NCBI GenBank assembly: GCA_003435055.1
Contig: QUMM01000003.1
Location: forward strand, 144,321-208,320
Direction: 5' to 3'
Length of the DNA stretch: 64,000 bases
DNA from: Lachnospiraceae bacterium OF09-6
Lineage (GTDB): Bacteria; Bacillota; Clostridia; Lachnospirales; Lachnospiraceae
The translations under genes and the position numbers were made by a program. A model generated the notes under the pieces. It saw only the letters and a list, made by a program, of their open reading frames with translations. It was not told where the DNA came from and searched no databases. Every line of letters starts with the position of its first letter. The first letter of the stretch is position 1. Shown here one piece after another: positions 59,061 to 64,000 of this stretch.

Positions 59061-61372
59061 ATATCCGGATCCGGAATATCGCTTCCTGTCCGGTAAACTG
59101 TTTTCAGATTATGCTCCACTACTTCCAGCGATTTTACATTTTTATATTCGGTAAGATAAACCTGATAATCTCCTGTTTCTCCTGTACTGCGTAATCTTGT
59201 TTTCAGGTAATAGGTCTTTCTAGCCTGCAATGTCATCTGTATAGAGAAATTGCCTTCTTCTGTATCATTCTTGCTGTCTGCTAATTTTGTGCCGATTTCA
59301 TCATACAGCTCCCCATACGTATCACAGTATCCATAAGACTGTAGCTGCACGGTTTGATCTTTTTCTGGTGTGTAACTAAACCATTGCGCTATTTTGTCTT
59401 CATCAAGAGAAACCGCATACTTCTTATCTGGTCGCATTCTCGTTACACTTACTGCACCGCCGTGAAATGGTGTAGGCTCCTCTTCGTTTATCTGTATAAC
59501 GTAAGTATCCTCTATCTGTGAATCCGCCTGACACTGAATATGAACCGTATATTTTCCCTGTGACAGTTTTTCCCACATATCATATCGCTGGCCGTCTTTT
59601 CCTTCCACATACGCATAGATTCCATTTCCATTGCCATCGATATTGTCCCATCTACCAATTTCCGTAAATTCTTCTGATTCACCATTACTGTAACGAAATT
59701 CTATCTTTTGTAACCGTATATGGTTCTGAGATACTCCGGCATAAAACTCTGTTTTACCCGGCGTTACCTTGATCGCTTTTATACTTCTGATCTTTTTTAT
59801 TTCTGTTTTCCACACGAAATCTGTTCCATCTGATGGATAAGGACCACGAAATCCAATATAATAGGTATTTCCTCCTGTAGCCGAAAATGTACCATTCGTT
59901 GTGTACATAAGTTCTTTGTCACTTGTGTAGATGTTCAGATTATTATATTTATCAATCTTATAAGTGCCTGTCTCATCCGGAGTAAACCGATACCAGTTAT
60001 GGAAATGTTCTGAATCCATACTGGTAATCTCATTTTCTCCAAGGCTCAGTGTCGGTAATTCTACCTTTGCAGCTTCTCTCAAATGGTAGATATCATCACT
60101 GACTCCGATTTCTTCCCCATCTACCTGAAAAGATACTGCATAATCCCCATCTTCTAAGTTTACATCCTGACTGTAAGTTTCAGAATCATTTTTTCTTTTT
60201 AAGCTTGCCGAAATTGCATTTCCCGTTTCATCTATATAGGTATTATCATCTGGCCATTTTATCGTTTTGCTCTCTCTGTCCGGATAATGGATCGTAATCT
60301 GTGTACCGGCTATGATATGAAAATCCATTCCGTTCAGATATACTTCTTTCTCCGGTATGATATCTGTCACCGACGCGATTTCTCCATGCACCTGTGCCAG
60401 TTCTGTGGTCCAGTCATTACCCCAAAATCCGGTTGTTTCATTCTTTGCCGATCCCTGAAATCCAAGATAATAGGTTACTCCCGTAGTCGTCTGAAAACTT
60501 CCATGAGAATACCCTGCTTCTTCTATCCCGGACTCTGTCTTTTGGAATACAGAAAAGCTGGTGCTTGTTCTGAAATAGTACTTTCCTGTCTCTGGAGCAA
60601 CAAACTGATACCATTGCTTTTCAAGCTCTCCGCTGTGAATCGTCACAGGTCCTACTTTCAGTACCGGTATCTCTGCATCCTCCAAATTTACCACATGATA
60701 AGCTACCTCCGTCTGGAACTCTTTTCCATTTATCTTACAGATCATATACCAGGTGCCTGCTGACATAGGCGTCATCTCTGTATCCTGCTTGGTCTCACCT
60801 GTCTCTTCATTTTTTAAATAAAACGGAATCGTATTGCCATATCGGTCTGTGAACTTATCATTTCCAACCTCACAATTTTCTGTAACACCATCAGAATATG
60901 TTACAGACAGTTTGGTATTAAAGGCGATTCCACAACCGTCCAATTCACTGATAAACTGTTCTTTTTCCGAAGTTCCGGTAATCCTGGTAATCGTTACCGT
61001 TTCTGCTGATTCACTGGAAGATTCCTCTCCTCCGGCCGACGTATCCGATCCGGCTGCATCTACTGAGCTATTCTCCGATTCTTCATCCGTTTCTCCTCCA
61101 ACGATCTGTTCCCCTTCACTTTCAGAATCATCCATCTGTACCAGCGTTTCTGTATCTTCCGGTTCCTCCTCTGGTTCTGACATTGCTGTTTCTGCCAGCG
61201 ATGTCTGCTCCTTCACATCTGCCTTTGTTTCTTCTGCTGCGTGATCATGTGTTTCTTCACTCAGTACGCCTGTCACATCTGCCGCTGACACCAGCACACT
61301 ACTGTCAATGCTGGTAAATGCCATAGAAAATGACAAAAGCAGAGCTACTCTCTGCCGCAAACTTTTTCTCAT
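59054..61372 (-). CDS. Giant exported protein, segment 1: signal peptide, acidic linker, PPC-like domains
   Basis: The true N-terminus, 772 codons. I start at 61372 (MRKSLRQRVALLLSFSMAF), where GGGAGGAG lies 7 bases upstream, rather than at 61438. A signal peptide ends near VLVSAAD. About 110 residues rich in E, S and D follow, then four or so PPC-like beta-sandwiches (WYQFVAPETGKYYFRTSTS; WYRFTPDETGTYKIDKYNN; WFSYTPEKDQTVQLQSYG). The frame leaves phase at SDIPDPD near 59061; the next frame continues with LLKITCEDD, so the gene does not end here. Confidence 0.85.
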   Translation of the reverse strand: MRKSLRQRVALLLSFSMAFTSIDSSVLVSAADVTGVLSEETHDHAAEETKADVKEQTSLAETAMSEPEEEPEDTETLVQMDDSESEGEQIVGGETDEESENSSVDAAGSDTSAGGEESSSESAETVTITRITGTSEKEQFISELDGCGIAFNTKLSVTYSDGVTENCEVGNDKFTDRYGNTIPFYLKNEETGETKQDTEMTPMSAGTWYMICKINGKEFQTEVAYHVVNLEDAEIPVLKVGPVTIHSGELEKQWYQFVAPETGKYYFRTSTSFSVFQKTESGIEEAGYSHGSFQTTTGVTYYLGFQGSAKNETTGFWGNDWTTELAQVHGEIASVTDIIPEKEVYLNGMDFHIIAGTQITIHYPDRESKTIKWPDDNTYIDETGNAISASLKRKNDSETYSQDVNLEDGDYAVSFQVDGEEIGVSDDIYHLREAAKVELPTLSLGENEITSMDSEHFHNWYRFTPDETGTYKIDKYNNLNIYTSDKELMYTTNGTFSATGGNTYYIGFRGPYPSDGTDFVWKTEIKKIRSIKAIKVTPGKTEFYAGVSQNHIRLQKIEFRYSNGESEEFTEIGRWDNIDGNGNGIYAYVEGKDGQRYDMWEKLSQGKYTVHIQCQADSQIEDTYVIQINEEEPTPFHGGAVSVTRMRPDKKYAVSLDEDKIAQWFSYTPEKDQTVQLQSYGYCDTYGELYDEIGTKLADSKNDTEEGNFSIQMTLQARKTYYLKTRLRSTGETGDYQVYLTEYKNVKSLEVVEHNLKTVYRTGSDIPDPDIC

Positions 61373-61552
61373 GCTATTTCTCCTCCCTCGTTTCTGTATT
61401 ATTATATTTTTAGACGATAAGACATACTTTCTTTCCATTTTGTCATTTTTTATCCGTCACAATATACAATTATATAACAAAATGTTAACTTGAATTGTTC
61501 ACCATGTCAATCTGCACAAGAAAACTTTTTTTGTATTTTATATATACAAGAA

Positions 61553-61574
61553 CGGGGCAGCTTTCGCTGCCCCG
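61553..61574 (-). terminator. Hairpin after feoA
   Basis: CGGGGCAGC (61553-61561) and GCTGCCCCG (61566-61574) around TTTC, 8 bases past the feoA stop. The T content after the stem on the minus strand is modest. Confidence 0.65.
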
Positions 61575-61581
61575 CTACTGG

Positions 61582-61794
61582 TTATACTTTGATTCGATCT
61601 GCAATATCTTTGCTTACTGCAAACTGTCTTCCCGCCGCCGATACGATCATATTCCCACAAAAATTCTGGATTACTTTTATCGTACTTCCTTCTTCAATAT
61701 GACCTTCTCTCAGGAAGTTCAATATCTCCGGCGCTCCAAACATCCATTTTATGGTACAGGCATTGCCTGAAGCCTGTGCTGATAAGTTCTGCAT
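61582..61794 (-). CDS. feoA: FeoA-like small SH3-fold protein
   Basis: A 70-residue protein of the FeoA type: LREGHIEEGSTIKVIQNFCG in the middle and VSAAGRQFAVSKDIADRIKV at the end, the SH3-like barrel of ferrous-iron uptake proteins. FeoA helps FeoB, but no feoB is near, so it may be one of the stand-alone copies common in Clostridia. AGGAGG is 7 bases upstream. It lies alone between the giant gene and a surface-protein remnant. Confidence 0.75.
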   Translation of the reverse strand: MQNLSAQASGNACTIKWMFGAPEILNFLREGHIEEGSTIKVIQNFCGNMIVSAAGRQFAVSKDIADRIKV

Positions 61795-61956
61795 ATCCCA
61801 ACCTCCTGTCTGTCTTTTGCTGTCTGTTATCCCCCGTTTTCTACGATTTTACGCCTCACTTTGCGTGTTAGTCAATAAAATACATTTTTAGGGAATTCTA
61901 GTCTTTGCAAGGCATTTCTGTCTGAAGATAGACTGGGAAAATGGATATCCTTTTCT

Positions 61957-62467
61957 TTATTTTGTAACTTTTACTGTCTTACTTCCGGATTTTACTGTAA
62001 TAGTTGCGGTAACAGGTGTCACAAATGGTGCAAGCTTCGTGGACTTCTTAACCTTTAAAGTAATGTTCTTGCACTTCCAAAATCTGTAGCTGTTGTTACC
62101 ACTTTATCCAGCTTAGCCTGTGGTCCTACTAATATGTAAACATTCTTATAAGCATCCTCAGTTTCTACATAACAGCGACAAATTACAATTTCATCTGAAT
62201 CTAACGTAAATGAATAAGTAGAATCATGTGCATCCAGTTCATCGTCTTCTCCTACAACCCAGCTATAGTCAATGTAACCATTCGCATCCTTATATGCCTG
62301 GTCTACTATTGCATCTACAGATAATGTAACCTTATCTCCTTTATTTGCTGCAACTTTTTCTACTGCAAATACTTTCAGATTAGATTTTGCTGATACTACG
62401 CTACTCTGCTCTGGATGTACACGATAATAAAATGTATATTCATCATATCCGTCCGTCACATAGCAAT
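61957..62467 (-). pseudogene. C-terminal remnant of a second surface protein
   Basis: The open part (62055-62459) reads FQYCYVTDGYDEYTFYYRVH (from just upstream), then an Ig-like domain (SAKSNLKVFAVEKVAANKGD, DYSWVVGEDDELDAHDS). It goes out of phase at 62066-62067. The next frame gives KNITLKVKKSTKLAPF and VKSGSKTVKVTK to a stop at 61957, resembling the giant protein's C-terminus. Its 5' side is cut by the IS1182-like remnant. One base is missing at the joint. I read it as the tail of another exported Ig-like protein. Confidence 0.6.
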
Positions 62468-62954
62468 ACTGGAAGTTGTTGCTGATAAAAGATATCAGTC
62501 GGAAACAGATATGGCAAACTGTCTAGAACACGGTATTATCCCACATGTCATTCCCAATGGAGGGCAGGATACCTATGAACTGACAATGAAATATCAGGAA
62601 AAGGAAACATATCCTTCCAGACTGAAATCCCCATTCCAGTCTGAAGAAGAGATGCTTGCCAAAGCAATGGATGGATATTTTGTCAGGGATCCGGAAAGGG
62701 ACCTGGTAATTTGCCCGGCAGGGATTTATTCGGTACATAAATAAAATGGCACAGGGCAGTTATTACTTTTTACTGCGTGGGAATCAGAAAGCGCAGGGAG
62801 AGTTTGCCTTTTTTCACTGGGTTACAACATACAGCGTATGATAAATAGCCTTGAATTTGAAAATATGATAAATCAGATAGAAGCAATGGCTCATTTTGGT
62901 ATAATATCTATCTTTTTTGAACCTCGGTCTATTCAACTTGAAATTTATTATTAA
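62468..62954 (+). mobile_element. IS1182-like transposase remnant
   Basis: On the plus strand EVVADKRYQSETDMANCLEH and GIIPHVIPNGGQDTYEL match the central region of IS1182-family DDE transposases. After the stop at 62744 a shifted frame gives the family's C-terminus (LGYNIQRMINSLEFENMINQ) up to about 62954. The N-terminal half is missing and the frame is broken, so it is inactive. Its left edge coincides with the loss of the neighbouring surface-protein gene. Confidence 0.7.
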
Positions 62955-62991
62955 AAAAACAGACAGGCTATCCGATGTTATCGGACAGCCT
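62954..62991 (-). terminator. Terminator of the prepilin gene
   Basis: AGGCT-A-TCCGAT pairs with ATCGGA-C-AGCCT around GTT, and on the minus strand TGTTTTTTT follows. It lies 10 bases past the prepilin stop. Confidence 0.85.
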
Positions 62992-63000
62992 GCCTAATGG

Positions 63001-63441
63001 CTACTCAAGAGTCAGTGCACAGGTATCTATATGTTTTTCCCCGTCTGTTACACACTCATTACAATAATAAGATATCTGGTACCCATTCTCATGACCTGTC
63101 TTTGTAACGGCAAAATATCCATCTTTCATTTTCACTTTCTGCCCGTTTAGAAAATCGATCTCTGTACGCTTCCAATTATTATCTGTGTACGCATCTGGCA
63201 CTTTATCGTTATACTGCCCAGTTGCTATAAAGTCCGCCTGTATCTCCGCATAATATGCTCTCAGGTTCGCCCAGTCTGTCGCTACCCGTGCTTTGTGTAG
63301 CTGTGAGCTAAATATAGGAATAGAAATTGCAACAAGGACGGCAATTATCGCCACCACAATCAGTAATTCTGCCAACGTAAATCCACTATTTCCTCTTTCT
63401 CTATGTTCTCGATTTCTAAAATTATCAATCTTGTTCTTCAC
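63001..63441 (-). CDS. Type IV prepilin-like protein
   Basis: A 146-residue precursor with the class III signal: a basic leader (KNKIDNFRNREHRERGNSG), cleavage before F21, then FTLAELLIVVAIIAVLVAIS with Glu at +5. A pilin-type helix (FSSQLHKARVATDWANLRAYY) and a small C-terminal domain with CNEC and C follow. I start at a GTG (63441) with GGAG 8 bases upstream; the frame from 63567 adds 42 hydrophilic codons unlike any prepilin leader. No assembly ATPase, peptidase or platform gene is nearby. Confidence 0.82.
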   Translation of the reverse strand: MKNKIDNFRNREHRERGNSGFTLAELLIVVAIIAVLVAISIPIFSSQLHKARVATDWANLRAYYAEIQADFIATGQYNDKVPDAYTDNNWKRTEIDFLNGQKVKMKDGYFAVTKTGHENGYQISYYCNECVTDGEKHIDTCALTLE

Positions 63442-63567
63442 TCTCTCATCTCCATTCTTACCTATAATACACTCTGGATTTTTATTGCAAATTCGCAATC
63501 TTACAATTTGTTTGTCCTGTTTTTCAGTTTCACTATGCACAATTCCGAGATAGCACTTGACGGCCAT

Positions 63568-63745
63568 ATATCATGTGGCCAAGTCAAATTTGTTCCCGAA
63601 AAAATAAAAGCAAATTATTTCCGTGGTAACATCACAACCAGAAATGCAAATTATCCTACATTATATACCAGCATATCATATAATTTCAAGTAGCATCTGC
63701 CCTTAAATAGTTGCTTATATAATAAGTTGTTTACTACATATTTTA
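63568..63745. other. AT-rich gap without recognised genes
   Basis: Between the prepilin and the promoter of the last gene. I see no frame with a ribosome site and no clear RNA structure here. Confidence 0.4.
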
Positions 63746-63774
63746 TTGACATCTATCTGTTTATTTGTTATATT
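63746..63774 (+). promoter_or_regulatory. Promoter of the Rpn-like gene
   Basis: TTGACA (63746-63751), 17-base spacer, TATATT (63769-63774), about 130 bases before the ATG at 63907. Confidence 0.75.
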
Positions 63775-63906
63775 AGCATTACATATCTGGAAAACTTCTA
63801 AACCATTCGGTTAACTGATTCCTTATATGCCAAATATGACGGAAGCAGCACCGATAGCAGTCTTTCCAGAGCTCCTTTCGTCATTATTATAAAGAAAGGA
63901 GTATAC

Positions 63907-64000
63907 ATGAACCAAAAGAAACTCAAAGACCTGAATCTGATGGATGATTTTCTCTTTCAAGCTGTCATGACCTATCCTGATATTGGAGAGTTGTTCGCCC
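63907..64000 (+). CDS. Rpn family recombination-promoting nuclease / PD-(D/E)XK transposase-like, N-terminus
   Basis: 31 codons before the window ends: MNQKKLKDLNLMDDFLFQAV and MTYPDIGELF. The L-M-D-D-F-L-F start followed by a short helix is typical of Rpn/PD-(D/E)XK nuclease family proteins, which are abundant in gut Firmicutes. AAAGGAG is 5 bases upstream. The catalytic residues lie beyond the window. Confidence 0.65.
   Translation, partial: MNQKKLKDLNLMDDFLFQAVMTYPDIGELFA

Larger units (their letters stand above)
43327..61372 (-). other. Whole reading unit of a giant exported multidomain protein (about 6,015 residues)
   Basis: Five successive open frames on one strand continue one another without loss of protein. 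Joints are at about 59061 (one base missing), 56870-56871 (one missing), 56310-56314 (one extra in a C5 run) and 54837 (one missing). Correcting these gives 18,048 bases, exactly 6,016 codons. Order: signal peptide; acidic linker; repeated PPC-like beta-sandwiches; eight Cys/His repeats; C-type-lectin-like domain; Ig/FN3 domains; PKD; a CNA-B/carboxypeptidase-regulatory-like domain; a long middle part with a BNR-like propeller and CARDB-like domains; 29 more Cys/His repeats interrupted once; two Big_2-like domains at the end. No LPxTG, SLH or lipobox, so its attachment to the cell is unclear. Confidence 0.8.

Overview
The window looks like chromosome of a gut Lachnospiraceae-type Firmicute (Clostridia; Blautia/Ruminococcus/Dorea-like). 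The signs are: moderate GC, AGGAGG ribosome sites, consensus sigma-A promoters, an L10 leader of Bacillota type, a GH112 lacto-N-biose phosphorylase locus, IS1182-like and TnpV remnants, and giant exported Big_2/FN3 proteins. Nearly everything is read from the minus strand. I see no rRNA, tRNA or CRISPR array.

Layout. 1-2.8 kb: the first codons of a trkA-like gene, then a P1B-type metal ATPase with a small DUF6110-type partner behind a promoter with a palindrome. 2.8-6.6 kb: a sulfur/tRNA-modification group (tcdA, larE, degV, rhodanese-PP-loop). 6.6-14.9 kb: a host-glycan locus (AraC regulator, ABC importer, a helical protein plus a beta-helix protein resembling a two-gene GH136 lacto-N-biosidase, and GH112 phosphorylase). 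This suggests import of lacto-N-tetraose-type sugars and their splitting inside the cell. 14.9-19.3 kb: ketopantoate reductase-like protein, alanine/Na+ symporter, DUF45 metallopeptidase and Ldh-family dehydrogenase.

19.5-25.4 kb is a decayed integrative element in the 3' end of tuf. A 160-bp copy of the tuf end and its terminator marks the far side. Inside are a truncated integrase, an excisionase-like gene, an XRE regulator, tnpV, a two-component system with a frameshifted kinase, an exported three-repeat acidic protein, and a 32-residue membrane peptide in an inverted-repeat cassette. 25.3-43.1 kb holds the str/rif ribosomal and RNA-polymerase genes (tuf, fusA, rpsG, rpsL; rpoC, rpoB; rplL, rplJ). 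A vanZ-like gene, a PTS IIC gene, deoD and an esterase are inserted between the blocks. Promoters and an L10-leader attenuator can be read directly.

43.3-61.4 kb is one reading unit for an exported protein of about 6,015 residues. Single-base indels break it into five open frames. It carries PPC-like beta-sandwiches, about 37 Cys/His repeats, a C-type-lectin-like domain, FN3/PKD domains, a BNR-like propeller and C-terminal Big_2 domains. 61.5-64 kb holds feoA, a truncated surface-protein tail next to an IS1182 remnant, a prepilin, and the start of an Rpn/PD-(D/E)XK gene.

A caution: at least nine genes or joints differ from an intact frame by exactly one base in a short homopolymer. That pattern fits sequencing or assembly indels better than nine independent pseudogenes, so I describe both the open frames and the restored products.
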